A stretch of DNA of 36,311 nucleotides, from positions 1 through 36,311 of the IMG/VR virus record IMGVR_UViG_3300025120_000209; one strand, 5' to 3'. The notes below the pieces were generated by a model that searched no databases, was not told the DNA's origin, and worked only from the letters and a program-made list of their open reading frames with translations. This document shows, in pieces, positions 14,909 through 23,487 of this stretch. The translations under genes and the position numbers were made by a program. This DNA is from a virus. The stretch's first letter is position 1, and each line of letters begins with the position of its first letter.

Positions 14909-17900
14909 TAGGTTTGTACTCCTACACTAACACTGGTTAGAGTTTGACCTGAACCTAGTGCAATACGCACTAGCACATTGTTTCCTGTAGCGTTTGAACT
15001 GTTCTCACTTCCTAGTGTCATGGTATAAGAAGCATTAATGCCTGTGTTTACTGGAATAATATCAGCACCAGTTAAAGCACATCCGTTACTACCATTACCA
15101 CCGTTACCAGTATCACTGCCTGGTACTCCTGCACCTCCGTATTGTATACTACCATTGACCCATCCATTTAATCCACTGGCAGTATCTATTGCAGTCCCGG
15201 GTGCTCCTATGAACACTCCTTTAATGCCGGTAGTACTGTTTATTGCTATATCAAAGTTTGCAACAGTTGCTCTTCTAAAGGCAAATGTAATATATTGGTT
15301 GCCTGTTCTACTTGTGGCTAAGTTTGGACCTACTGGTAGATATCCACTGCTTAGGTTGGTAACAAAATGTTTCAGTGTACCAAAACGCACTATTGCCTCT
15401 GAAGTGCCTGCTACTGTTGCAGCACCGGTAAATGCATTTGCGGTATAATAATTTGTTCCGCCTGCAAAACTCGGAGTGTCAGCGAAACTGCCAAAGCCCG
15501 TTACACGCTTTCCATCATCATCAAAGTTAGTGCCGAGACTGTCAGACACTGGAATGTTTCCTTCATCAAATCCAGTCAAACTTGCACTATAAACCTGTAT
15601 GTACTTGTTTGTTAAATTCACAACACTACTTGAGCCATTTACGTTTATCATTTGTGCATCAAGGTATCCTACTGCTCTTGCACTACCATTAATGAGAATG
15701 TTAATAGTGCCTAAAGTATATGCACTGCCAACACCTGTTGTTGCATTTGGTATTCCGCCTGTAAGAAAAGTTGGTGCACCGTCGATCTGAGCATATGTTT
15801 TGTTCTGACTAGAAATGAGAGAACCACTAGTGCTTTCTGCTAGTGTACCTGTTGTGGTGGTATAAGGTGTAGTTGTGTCTCGATATGTTTGTCCAACAAA
15901 GTTTGTCACTGTTAATCCAGCAATATTCACTGCTGGCGAACCTGTATTATAATATGGTACTCCGCTAATATATCTGTATGAGCCAGCAGTTGCTTCTGTA
16001 ATAGTAGCACTGCCTTGACCAACAGTTGGCACACTGGTCATATCATCTTTTACAAATCCAACTGTGTTTGTAACACCAGCAGTTGAGTGTATCAGGCTTG
16101 TATCATTGTACCCTACGCTTATTCCGCCGGTTGCCTTTGAAACTCTAGCATCAAAAACTTTAGCAAATCCTGTTGGATATGTACTAGCACTTATTTCGTT
16201 ATGTGCATCTCCATCATTTACTACAACTAAGTCTGTGTAAGTTCCTGCGCCATCTCCACCAGCAGTAAATGTTACTGCTCCAGATGCTGAATTATTAAAT
16301 GTTGCAGTTAGTGTGCCTGAAATTGCAGTGTTGGCATCAGTGACTGTGCTTGTAACAATTGGATTAGCAGTTGTGTAACGTGTTACACTACTACCGTTTG
16401 CAGGTATGTTGCCACTACTTCTATCAGTCGCACCTGCTGCCAGTAGTGGAGAAGTGCCTTGGCTACCTGTTGACATACTAAGTGTTTTGCCACTTAGTGG
16501 TGTAGGTGCAGCTGGGTTTGCTCTGATGGTTATAAAATTTGATTTTGTTTCTGTGTCTGTCTGTGCTATTGTGTCAGGAGTTCCGCTTGATACCAATGCT
16601 ACTGTAAAACTTGCAACACTACCATAATTGTTTGTTATGTTTGCCGCACCTGGAGTACCTGCTCCACTTGTGATAGCACCTGTTGTATTACCATCTCCAA
16701 ATGTAAAATTTGTGGTTGTAGCGTTTTGACTTGTGTTTTGAAATGTTACAAGTCCTCTGTTGGTTTCTACTCCTGATCTATAATCTGTAAACAAATAGCC
16801 GTCTTGTGCATCATCGCCTGTTCTATCACTAACTGTTACCAACGTACCTGAAAAGATACTGCGTATGTCTGGTTCAACTACAATAGCAATGTTGGCAGCA
16901 TTAAATGGACTGCTTGAGTGTCCAGTAAGAGTTGACAGTTGTGTTTGAAATGTAACGGTTGTGCCAGCGGCTTGTTGTCCGCCACTAAGTGCATATGTAT
17001 GATTTATAGGAGTTCCTGGGTTTCCAGCCACACCATTCTGTATGTTTATACTACTAACACTACTATCACCAAAAGTATATCTGTACTTTTGTCCACTCCC
17101 AAATAGTGCAGTAGTTCCTGGAGCAGTAGCAGTTGTATTTGTAAATTGTACTACGCCTCCTGAAGTTGCTTCTTCGTTGACTACACGCACAGCGTTCGCA
17201 CTAAACGTTGTTGTTTGAGGTGTAAACACACTTATAACAGTCGGAGCAGTAGTTACCGATACAGGACTAGCACCAGCAGTGGCTGATGTACCGGTAAGCA
17301 GAATGTTATATTGTGTGTCACCACCTGTGTTGTTGTATGTGTTTTGGACTGTTGTAAAATCTGTTGCAGGTTGTACGTTTGCGCCTTGTCCCCAACTTAG
17401 ATCAAAACTTGTTGTTACAAATTGACTTGTATTTGTTATGGTTGCGGCAGTACCTGTGTCTATTGTGCTATCTGTAAGTACGAAAGCTGGAATCGGAGTT
17501 GGTGTAAACAATGTAATGTAATTTGTACGTGTTACACTGTCAACAGATCCTCTTGCTCCGTTGGCTATAATTCCTCCATGCGTGCCGTTGGTATTTCTAG
17601 CTGTAAATGTTACACTAAAGGTTCCGCCTGCGGCATTATTGTAGGTGTGAGATGGACTTTGTGTAGTTGCAGTGCTTCCGTCACCAAAGGTCCAGTCGAA
17701 TCCATTTGCATTTCCAACAAAGGCACCGGTGAAATTCACTGTCATTGGACTTGGCCCTGCAGTTGGTGATCCAACAAAACTGGCTTGGCCAACATATTTG
17801 TTATTTGCAATGTTTAAGGCAACTTGGTTGAGATCGTCGATACCAGTTGTTACCTTTGTTGTGGTTGTCCAACCGTCATATGCAACGTCTGGTCCAGATA

Positions 17901-18294
17901 TATTTCCATCAGCTGGTGTACCAAGGGCAATTGTATTACCAAGTACAGTGGCCAAATTTGCACCAGTGGTCCAACTTAATGCTCCACTGCCGTTTGTTGT
18001 GAGTACTTGTCCTGTTGTTCCGCCGGTGATTGTGACGGCAGTGTTTGCTCCAAGATTTACCGGACTACCTGCTAAATTAAGTGTGCTTTCTGATGTTAAT
18101 GCGTTTCCAGCAAGTGTCAAATTTGCAATTTTAGCCGTACCCGGAGCATGTAACGGTTGTGTAGGTGCGGCTGTTCCGATACCAACTCTATTGTTAGTCA
18201 CATCAATAAACAATGTGCTTGTATCAACAGCTAGATTTGTTGTTCTTTCAAGATTACTTGCGAGTGCTTTACCGGTGACTCTTGCAATGGCCAT
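14908..18294 (-). CDS. giant fibre-like virion protein with PKD-type domains
   Basis: An 1128-residue protein. It opens with a fibre N-terminal pattern (NRVGIGTAAPTQPLHAPG). From about residue 170 to 590 it has at least two clear PKD-like Ig domains, marked by WTFGDGS near 200 and FTFGDGN near 535, each followed by a SHTYNN- or NNYG-type strand, and two more degenerate ones (LSWGQG near 295; YTFGDSS near 405). The remaining C-terminal 500 residues are beta-rich and unrecognised, ending in a Gly/Asn-rich tip. PKD-type domains in phage virions usually bind surface polysaccharide or extend fibres; receptor binding is inference. A late promoter lies 26 nt upstream. No signal peptide or catalytic motif is seen. 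Confidence 0.75.
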   Translation of the reverse strand: MAIARVTGKALASNLERTTNLAVDTSTLFIDVTNNRVGIGTAAPTQPLHAPGTAKIANLTLAGNALTSESTLNLAGSPVNLGANTAVTITGGTTGQVLTTNGSGALSWTTGANLATVLGNTIALGTPADGNISGPDVAYDGWTTTTKVTTGIDDLNQVALNIANNKYVGQASFVGSPTAGPSPMTVNFTGAFVGNANGFDWTFGDGSTATTQSPSHTYNNAAGGTFSVTFTARNTNGTHGGIIANGARGSVDSVTRTNYITLFTPTPIPAFVLTDSTIDTGTAATITNTSQFVTTSFDLSWGQGANVQPATDFTTVQNTYNNTGGDTQYNILLTGTSATAGASPVSVTTAPTVISVFTPQTTTFSANAVRVVNEEATSGGVVQFTNTTATAPGTTALFGSGQKYRYTFGDSSVSSINIQNGVAGNPGTPINHTYALSGGQQAAGTTVTFQTQLSTLTGHSSSPFNAANIAIVVEPDIRSIFSGTLVTVSDRTGDDAQDGYLFTDYRSGVETNRGLVTFQNTSQNATTTNFTFGDGNTTGAITSGAGTPGAANITNNYGSVASFTVALVSSGTPDTIAQTDTETKSNFITIRANPAAPTPLSGKTLSMSTGSQGTSPLLAAGATDRSSGNIPANGSSVTRYTTANPIVTSTVTDANTAISGTLTATFNNSASGAVTFTAGGDGAGTYTDLVVVNDGDAHNEISASTYPTGFAKVFDARVSKATGGISVGYNDTSLIHSTAGVTNTVGFVKDDMTSVPTVGQGSATITEATAGSYRYISGVPYYNTGSPAVNIAGLTVTNFVGQTYRDTTTPYTTTTGTLAESTSGSLISSQNKTYAQIDGAPTFLTGGIPNATTGVGSAYTLGTINILINGSARAVGYLDAQMINVNGSSSVVNLTNKYIQVYSASLTGFDEGNIPVSDSLGTNFDDDGKRVTGFGSFADTPSFAGGTNYYTANAFTGAATVAGTSEAIVRFGTLKHFVTNLSSGYLPVGPNLATSRTGNQYITFAFRRATVANFDIAINSTTGIKGVFIGAPGTAIDTASGLNGWVNGSIQYGGAGVPGSDTGNGGNGSNGCALTGADIIPVNTGINASYTMTLGSENSSNATGNNVLVRIALGSGQTLTSVSVGVQT

Positions 18295-18319
18295 TAATTA
18301 CTATCCTTAAACTTTGCAG

Positions 18320-18326
18320 TATTTAT
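18320..18326 (-). promoter_or_regulatory. T4-type late promoter box
   Basis: The minus strand reads CGATAAATACTG, core ATAAATA, 26 nt before the ATG of the PKD-containing fibre gene. AAGGAT just before the start serves as ribosome binding site. It overlaps nothing else and lies right after the stop of the 135-residue gene. Confidence 0.7.
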
Positions 18327-18331
18327 CGCAG

Positions 18332-18739
18332 TTAATTAGGAGTCTTACCTATGCCATGTAGTATGTTGATGGGCTCACTTGCTAAAGGAGCGGCTGTAAA
18401 AGTAATATCTGCGCCACTGCCTGTAATAGTGTATACACCAGTTGGTTGTTGGTAAATGTTTGAAACAAACACAATTACTTGATCAGCGGCACTTACATTT
18501 GTGCTTAGAGTAAATGTAAGCGTAGAGTTATCACCAGTAAAACTATCTACTGTGATGTTCGCTTCACCAGCATTGGCAATTGTTTTGTACTCAGTTCCGT
18601 TAAAGTATTCCATAAAATTTGTGCTAGAATTAAATCTAAAAAGTCCAAAAGCAGGTGACGCTGGACGATTTGCAGTAGTGCCACCAGGTACCACTGCTCC
18701 GCCTATGCCAGGAATGACTCTATTCTTGAGGAAACCCAT
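18332..18739 (-). CDS. small virion protein built from the fibre RP/GDNST module
   Basis: A 135-residue protein that consists almost only of the module seen in two larger fibre genes: GTTANRPASPAFGLFRFNSS, then FNGTEYKTI, then SFTGDNSTLTFTLS and a closing beta part. Residues 1-15 (MGFLKNRVIPGIGGA) differ. A stand-alone copy suggests the module folds by itself and may have been the source for, or a fragment of, the longer fibres. It is separated by 3 nt from the gene upstream, so both are probably cotranscribed from the 19725 promoter. Confidence 0.7.
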   Translation of the reverse strand: MGFLKNRVIPGIGGAVVPGGTTANRPASPAFGLFRFNSSTNFMEYFNGTEYKTIANAGEANITVDSFTGDNSTLTFTLSTNVSAADQVIVFVSNIYQQPTGVYTITGSGADITFTAAPLASEPINILHGIGKTPN

Positions 18740-18742
18740 TTA

Positions 18743-19057
18743 CTAGATCGCCGTAAATGATACTACTGCGTTTATTCCTGTGGCTGCACTTGCAGTTACT
18801 TGAACAGTATCTCCGTTTGCGAGCAGTAGTTTTTCACCACCGGTGTATAGTTGATAACTGTCAAGAGTAGCAATACTAAGTGTCTTTGCTATTATGTTTG
18901 TATTTGACAAACTATCTCCATTTGGTATTACATGTATATCAACAGTCAGTGCACCTCCAGAGACATTTGTTAATTCCATATAAGTGATCGCAGTGTTGTT
19001 TGTGCTAGAGTATACTGTGGTTGCACTGTTTGATACGGCAGTTGTTTGTATTGTCAT
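18743..19057 (-). CDS. small beta-rich virion protein
   Basis: A 104-residue protein of alternating beta strands (VSNSATTVYSSTNNTAITYM; GGEKLLLANGDTVQVTAS) with no charged helix, no Cys and no export signal. Small jelly-roll-like proteins of this kind occur among fibre genes of marine myoviruses. It is 3 nt from the next gene and 9 nt from the previous one, with AAGGAAAA as ribosome binding site. Specific role unknown. Confidence 0.65.
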   Translation of the reverse strand: MTIQTTAVSNSATTVYSSTNNTAITYMELTNVSGGALTVDIHVIPNGDSLSNTNIIAKTLSIATLDSYQLYTGGEKLLLANGDTVQVTASAATGINAVVSFTAI

Positions 19058-19066
19058 TTGTTTTCC

Positions 19067-19708
19067 TTAAAATATAATTCCAAAAACAATAGCCTTGCTT
19101 TTGCTTACTAGTTCATCTGTTGTTGTACCGTCTACAAAGTAAACGCCTGTTCCGCCACTTCCTGCAATCCCGCCATGTAACACCGTGGTGTTTGTTACTG
19201 CACCAGGAGCGGCACTATCTTTAAGTTGTAATCCTGTGCTGATATTTACATTTCCAGTGAGATTCAACTGACTTGTGTCTGTAAACGTAAAATTTGATGA
19301 AGCACCAAAGTTGCCAGCATTGTTAAACTGTACTTGTGTGTTTGCTCCTGCAACACTTCCTGCCGCTGCAGTACCAATTTCTGTCCATGTGCCTGTTTCG
19401 CCTGTGGTTCCAGTACTTGTACTAAGTTCCCACTTGGTTGTATCATTGTTATATCTAATTCCAGCGTATGTACTTGCACTTTTATGTGTTAATATTCCTG
19501 AGTTTGAACCATATGTTGAAGTATTACTACTGTTAAGCATAATAAATGGATCTTTAACATCAAGTTCCTCTGTATTAATATATGTTAAATTTCCAGATAC
19601 CTCTAAATTACCAGTAACTGCCATAGCAGTGGTTTGTATGATAACTCTGTCACCAGTGTTTATGGTTTCAATATAATAGTCGCCGTCGATTCTTTTCTTT
19701 GTGTTCAT
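19067..19708 (-). CDS. short tail-fibre-like protein
   Basis: A 213-residue fibre-type protein. Its first part IIQTTAMAVTGNLEVSGNLT followed by VKDPFIMLNSSNTSTYGSN matches the opening of the 1195-residue fibre (VTGNLTVNG, then EDPVILLAKNE). A SVAGANTQVQFNNAGNFG segment is a common fibre-shaft element. The C terminus turns hydrophobic (KAIVFGIIF) and may pack at a trimer interface. It starts 4 nt inside the end of the MptE-like gene (ATGA-type overlap). A weak late box at 19725 lies upstream. Confidence 0.7.
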   Translation of the reverse strand: MNTKKRIDGDYYIETINTGDRVIIQTTAMAVTGNLEVSGNLTYINTEELDVKDPFIMLNSSNTSTYGSNSGILTHKSASTYAGIRYNNDTTKWELSTSTGTTGETGTWTEIGTAAAGSVAGANTQVQFNNAGNFGASSNFTFTDTSQLNLTGNVNISTGLQLKDSAAPGAVTNTTVLHGGIAGSGGTGVYFVDGTTTDELVSKSKAIVFGIIF

Positions 19709-20292
19709 AATGGGCCTCTAGCAGTATTTACCATCTTTAGAAAGCTATCCATGGATAATATTTTCATGTTATCAATTTTATTAAACTGCTTGACAAAGGC
19801 ACTTTCTATACCTTCCACCCGATAGAACTGTCTGTTTGGATAATCTTCAGTTAATTTTACTATTTGATTTATCCAGTTTCCTGCAAAAGTTGGCGGGTCA
19901 AGTTTCTTTTTATAAAATTGCCAATCTGCATAAATGTTATTAAACATACCGTTTGTTGATCCAAGATCCATTCCTAGCAAATATATGTCAGTGTGTCCAT
20001 CAATACAAGCCATTGCAGCCGCATTTGGTCCACTGCTAAATCCTTTATAATCGTTACTGAGGCTTTTACCGCCCAGATCAACTATAGGCTTACGTGTATG
20101 AAATCTATTTTTTTGTGCATAACCAGTTTCTTGTATATGATCAGCAATTGATCTGTCTGTAGCAATTAACACGTTAGGTGTATATTCTTTGAATATCCAA
20201 TTACAACCGTATGTGATTCCAAGAGGAGTCAATGTGTTAAGGTCGACCGAACACCTACTATTGCCATTTCCTAATATAAAAGCTGCACTCAT
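19705..20292 (-). CDS. Rossmann-like MptE/DUF115-type protein, copy 2
   Basis: A 195-residue protein, paralogue of the gene at 6623-7312. It begins at once with the loop AAFILGNGNSRCSVD, and carries GHTDIYLLGMDLGS at about 98-111. In between, CNWIFKEYTPNVLIATDRSI resembles the second Rossmann strand of DUF115/MptE-like proteins. It is shorter at the N terminus than copy 1. The only ribosome binding site (TGAGGG) lies inside the terminator hairpin that directly precedes the ATG, so its translation may be limited. It sits between virion genes, suggesting a role in modification of virion or host surface sugars, but that is inference. Confidence 0.6.
   Translation of the reverse strand: MSAAFILGNGNSRCSVDLNTLTPLGITYGCNWIFKEYTPNVLIATDRSIADHIQETGYAQKNRFHTRKPIVDLGGKSLSNDYKGFSSGPNAAAMACIDGHTDIYLLGMDLGSTNGMFNNIYADWQFYKKKLDPPTFAGNWINQIVKLTEDYPNRQFYRVEGIESAFVKQFNKIDNMKILSMDSFLKMVNTARGPL
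19725..19731 (-). promoter_or_regulatory. variant late promoter box
   Basis: The minus strand reads GGTAAATACTG: GTAAATA instead of ATAAATA, but with the same ACTG flank as several perfect copies and at the usual distance (17 nt) from the start at 19708. It lies inside the end of the MptE-like gene. Less certain than the perfect boxes. Confidence 0.4.
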
Positions 20293-20328
20293 AAAAAACC
20301 CTCACTGTACTTAATACAGTAAGGGTTT
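20293..20328 (-). terminator. terminator abutting, and hiding the RBS of, the next gene
   Basis: On the minus strand AAACCCT-TACTGTA pairs with TACAGTG-AGGGTTT (13 pairs, one mismatch, 5-nt loop) and is followed by six T. It lies 21 nt after the stop of the 229-residue gene. The T-tract runs straight into the ATG of the MptE-like gene, and the only Shine-Dalgarno, GAGGG, is in the 3' arm of the stem. The hairpin can thus both end transcription and block translation of read-through RNA. Confidence 0.75.
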
Positions 20329-20349
20329 GGTTAGTTAAAAAAGCCACTA

Positions 20350-21039
20350 TTAACCTAGTGAAGCATTCTCGATCTGTACTAAGTCACGTGTATTAGGATT
20401 TGTTGCACTTCCTATTCCACCAATCTTTACAGTATCATCAAGTATATTGAAGAAGTTCAATAATACTGCATTTCCTGCAAAAGATATTCCATGCTTATTA
20501 CTAAAACGCTTTAGACGTACTGCTGATGAACCAACATCAGTATATGATACTGTCATATCACCTGCGGCTAACGAAGCATCGTTTACGTCGGCTAATGTGC
20601 ATGTTCCACATTCCGCAATAGTTCCCGAACTACCAGCAGCTGATGCAGCTTCTACAGTAAAAATAGCTCCGTTTGAGACAAATCCGTTTCCAGGCATTCC
20701 CATTGCATTCCAATCAGTATTACCAACTGACACAATTCTTACTATGCTACCAACCACTGCGTTTACAGGGTCAATTGCACTGGCATCTAATCTTGACACA
20801 AGATACTTTGACGCACCTTTTTGTCTTACTATAAAACCATCGCCTTCAGCAGTAATACTTCCGCCTGCTGGTCTAATTCTAGTTGTTGTTACAGGAAATG
20901 AATAGTCACTTGTTGAAATGTTTCCACCAACGACACCATAGAACAATTCGTTTGCTGGTGTTGAAGTTGGACTTCCATCTGGATTGTTAAATCCAGCATC
21001 CTGTGTATCGGATATTTTTATTTTTAACGGTCTTCCCAT
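20350..21039 (-). CDS. virion structural protein, unknown
   Basis: A 229-residue protein that starts MGRPLKIKISDTQDAGFN, an opening shared by structural proteins of T4-like cyanophages. It is mostly beta (FIVRQKGASKYLVSRLD; AVVGSIVRIVSVGNTDW), with two Cys close together (AECGTCTLADV) and a C-terminal LLNFFNILDDTVKIGG. It lies directly downstream of gp23 but has its own late promoter and is isolated by terminators on both sides, so it is a single-gene late unit. High-level independent expression would fit a decoration or abundant structural protein; this is inference. Confidence 0.7.
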   Translation of the reverse strand: MGRPLKIKISDTQDAGFNNPDGSPTSTPANELFYGVVGGNISTSDYSFPVTTTRIRPAGGSITAEGDGFIVRQKGASKYLVSRLDASAIDPVNAVVGSIVRIVSVGNTDWNAMGMPGNGFVSNGAIFTVEAASAAGSSGTIAECGTCTLADVNDASLAAGDMTVSYTDVGSSAVRLKRFSNKHGISFAGNAVLLNFFNILDDTVKIGGIGSATNPNTRDLVQIENASLG

Positions 21040-21114
21040 TTGTTTTCTCCTTATAAAGTTCCCGTTCTAGCGGGTACGCAGTTTTGTCTGCATAAACACA
21101 TTATTGTGTAGTAG
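21040..21114 (-). promoter_or_regulatory. structured 5' leader of the 229-residue gene
   Basis: Between the late box and the start is a leader of about 75 nt, longer than usual here. It can form two small hairpins, CCCG-CTAGAA-CGGG at 21061-21074 and GCAG-ACAAAA-CTGC at 21079-21092, followed by AAGGAGAAAAC before the ATG. Such leader hairpins can protect an abundant late mRNA; no known riboswitch is recognised. Confidence 0.35.
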
Positions 21115-21121
21115 TATTTAT
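21115..21121 (-). promoter_or_regulatory. T4-type late promoter box
   Basis: The minus strand reads TGATAAATACTA, core ATAAATA, 76 nt before the start of the 229-residue structural gene. It directly follows the gp23 terminator and forms the second copy of the duplicated cassette. Confidence 0.7.
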
Positions 21122-21135
21122 CAGAACACGTAGTC

Positions 21136-21165
21136 AAAAAAATAGCACCCGAAGGTGCTATTTTT
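21136..21165 (-). terminator. rho-independent terminator after gp23
   Basis: The minus strand has the stem AAATAGCACC/GGTGCTATTT (10-12 bp) with TTCG loop and a seven-T tract, identical in its core to the terminator at 9834-9861. It lies 19 nt after the gp23 stop and closes the head operon. Confidence 0.9.
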
Positions 21166-21183
21166 AATAAAGTTACGTGTGTA

Positions 21184-22374
21184 TTATGAGAATGATAAGT
21201 TGGATATACCAATTTCACCCAAATAGTCACCAGCGTTACCAAATGATGACGCAGTATTTGTTAACTCAATATAACCATATCTGGTCATAAAGCTAACTAC
21301 TGGCTCAAATGTTGCCGGGTCTAATACAACGCCTGAACTCATCAACGGTACGTAAGGACAGTAGAAAGCTGGAGCGTCAGTTTCTGATGCACCTTTGTAT
21401 CCTACTAATACTGATGTAGCGTCTGTTGCATATGAATCACAGAATATTCTCATTGTACCATTTAATGTACCTACAAACTTAGTGTTTGTTGGTGCTTCAA
21501 AAGTACCTTCTGTTGTTCTAGCAAATGCTGAAGTTGTAGCTGATTGTAATACTGTTAATGAAGCTGGAGAAACAACTGCATAGTTACCTGCACCACGTCT
21601 TGTACGTTGTGCAATTAAGTTAGCTGTTCTGTTTATTAACACTGCTAATGCGGCATGCTCGTCACCAACGAAAGTAGCAGTACCTGATACTGCAGCCTGG
21701 TTGAATACGAATTCCTGTGTAGCTAATGTACGTAGAGATAATAGAATCTCTTGATCAATTTCAGCAGTAATTTCTTGAGCTAATGCTGCCATTATTTCTG
21801 CTTCTACATCGATACCGTGCATTGCTTGTGCATCTTGAGCGGCTTCAAATGTCCATCTTGCTTGTAGCTTACGAGTTTTTGCTTCAACTGTTTGCTTTAA
21901 GATTTGGACTGAAATTTGTCTACCACCAACACCTTCCATAGTTGCTGTGTTTCCACCTGCATATGATGCAGCAGTTGCTCCAGTAGAACCGGAATATGCC
22001 TGGGCAATTTTGAATGGTGATAATGCTTCTTCACCAGCGGCAACTGATGTTGCGGCAATTGAGTTGTCTGTCATTGCGTTTGCATAACGTACTCTCAATG
22101 TGTGAATTTGTCCAACTGGACCTGTCATTGGCTGAACACCAACTAACTCGTTAGCAATAACTGTTGGCATAACACGTCGGATAACTGGTAGAATAACTCT
22201 GTTAAGAGTTGCTACGTTACCTGAACTTGTTGATCCAGCAGTGGCTGCTTCAGCTAAGTGTTTGCGTGTGTTTTCTAAAACAACACCCATTGTAGATCTA
22301 CGAGTGCCTTGTAAGCCTTCTAGGAGGGCTTCCTTGGTCTCGCTCCATCTGTTTTCTAGTAGTTCTTGTGACAT
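21184..22374 (-). CDS. 23: major capsid protein gp23
   Basis: A 396-residue HK97-fold major capsid protein of T4 type. Recognisable blocks are VIRRVMPTVIANELVGVQPM (T4: VRRAIPNLIAFDICGVQPM), followed by GPVGQIHTLRVRY, then KTRKLQARWTFEAAQD, IDVEAEIMAALAQEITAEID and the C-terminal VVSFMTRYGYIEL. It is shorter than T4 gp23 (521 residues) because the insertion domain is reduced, as in marine T4-like phages. The N-terminal 42 residues are helical and end in LAE at 40-42, followed by AATAGSTSS, a plausible gp21 protease site (consensus hydrophobic-x-Glu) that would remove a propeptide. It is the last gene of the head operon and is followed by a strong terminator. No late box was found just upstream, so it depends on upstream promoters. 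Confidence 0.97.
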   Translation of the reverse strand: MSQELLENRWSETKEALLEGLQGTRRSTMGVVLENTRKHLAEAATAGSTSSGNVATLNRVILPVIRRVMPTVIANELVGVQPMTGPVGQIHTLRVRYANAMTDNSIAATSVAAGEEALSPFKIAQAYSGSTGATAASYAGGNTATMEGVGGRQISVQILKQTVEAKTRKLQARWTFEAAQDAQAMHGIDVEAEIMAALAQEITAEIDQEILLSLRTLATQEFVFNQAAVSGTATFVGDEHAALAVLINRTANLIAQRTRRGAGNYAVVSPASLTVLQSATTSAFARTTEGTFEAPTNTKFVGTLNGTMRIFCDSYATDATSVLVGYKGASETDAPAFYCPYVPLMSSGVVLDPATFEPVVSFMTRYGYIELTNTASSFGNAGDYLGEIGISNLSFS

Positions 22375-22395
22375 TAAATGTCTCCCTTTTTTAGT

Positions 22396-23478
22396 TTAAA
22401 GCCCTGCTAGGCGCTTGATGTCGATAACGTTTGAATCGATATCGGCCTTCTCAACGACCTTTGCAGTTTTGTTACCAGTTTGCTCAGTCAAACTAGCGGC
22501 TTTTTTCATGCCTTTAGTTTCGCTGATTACTGCTGGTAAGTATTTTTCAAAAGCGTTCTTCAATCTAGATGTCTGAACGTTTTCAAGTAAGTTAGTCATA
22601 ATTTCTCTCTTCTCATTATTAAGAGGAGATAGAAGTTCATCCAATGTAGCATCACGCTCATTGGCTTCTTTTATAACTTTTATTTCGTTATTTTTGCTCT
22701 CAACAAGTGCTTTCGCTTTGTCTTGAGTTTTGATGGCTTCTGCCAACTGTTTATCTTGTTTAGCAATTTTTGCACTTAGTTTACGTACTTCTTCATTTTC
22801 ATTTAAATGTGTAGCACCAAACTCTGTTGCATATGCTTCAAAGATACGACGACCAAAATTGTTCTCACGAGCAGTTTTGATGTCTTCTTTTAGTTGACCC
22901 ATTTCAGCCTTAAGATGCGTAGATACAGTTGAAGCCATCTTCTTAGCAGATTCTTTTACGAATTTACTCTTTAGACGATCAAGTTTATTACGTGCTTGTG
23001 AAACAAGTCTTACTTTAGTTTCCACTAAGTCTTTCTTGTCACTTGCAAATTCCTTGATTTCTTCAGCCAAAGCACCAACAACAAATGATTCTAATTTCTC
23101 AAAACCTGTTTTTGATACCTTACGATCTGTGCGTAGTTCTTTCAACTCTTCTGAAAGTTGTTTTACTAAAAAGCCATTAAACTTATCAGCATTTTCTTTC
23201 ATCTTGTTATGAAACTTTACACGATCACCAGCTAGTGCAGTCTTCTCTTCTTGCAAAGATTTGATTTCACCGGCTAAGCCTTCTGTAACCATTTTATCTA
23301 GGGCGTCTACCATCACAGTTTTATCATGCTCATAGCGTTGTGCAAACTCCTCACGAAGTTCGGCACGCACTGTCTCTTTGGCCTCTACCATTTTTGCTTC
23401 CCATTGTTCAGCAATAGCAGTACGAGTATCCTCATTGACGAGATCGCTATCTAATAGTGGTTTAATAGCATCTAACAT
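22396..23478 (-). CDS. 22: prohead scaffold protein gp22
   Basis: A 360-residue, nearly all-helical, highly charged protein with long coiled-coil heptads (about 30-290), lacking aromatic-rich core segments and Cys. In T4 gp22 is the main scaffold around which gp23 assembles, later digested by gp21. Position between gp21 and gp23, length and helical composition all fit. The C-terminal ASLTEQTGNKTAKVVEKADI holds possible protease sites. ATG follows a GGAGAAT ribosome binding site; spacing to gp21 is 9 nt. Confidence 0.9.
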   Translation of the reverse strand: MLDAIKPLLDSDLVNEDTRTAIAEQWEAKMVEAKETVRAELREEFAQRYEHDKTVMVDALDKMVTEGLAGEIKSLQEEKTALAGDRVKFHNKMKENADKFNGFLVKQLSEELKELRTDRKVSKTGFEKLESFVVGALAEEIKEFASDKKDLVETKVRLVSQARNKLDRLKSKFVKESAKKMASTVSTHLKAEMGQLKEDIKTARENNFGRRIFEAYATEFGATHLNENEEVRKLSAKIAKQDKQLAEAIKTQDKAKALVESKNNEIKVIKEANERDATLDELLSPLNNEKREIMTNLLENVQTSRLKNAFEKYLPAVISETKGMKKAASLTEQTGNKTAKVVEKADIDSNVIDIKRLAGL

Positions 23479-23487
23479 GCGATTCTC

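Noticed and set aside
21051-21242. 63-residue minus-strand ORF spanning the gp23 terminator
   Set aside because: It reads through the end of gp23, the terminator hairpin and the late box; the sequence is explained by those elements.
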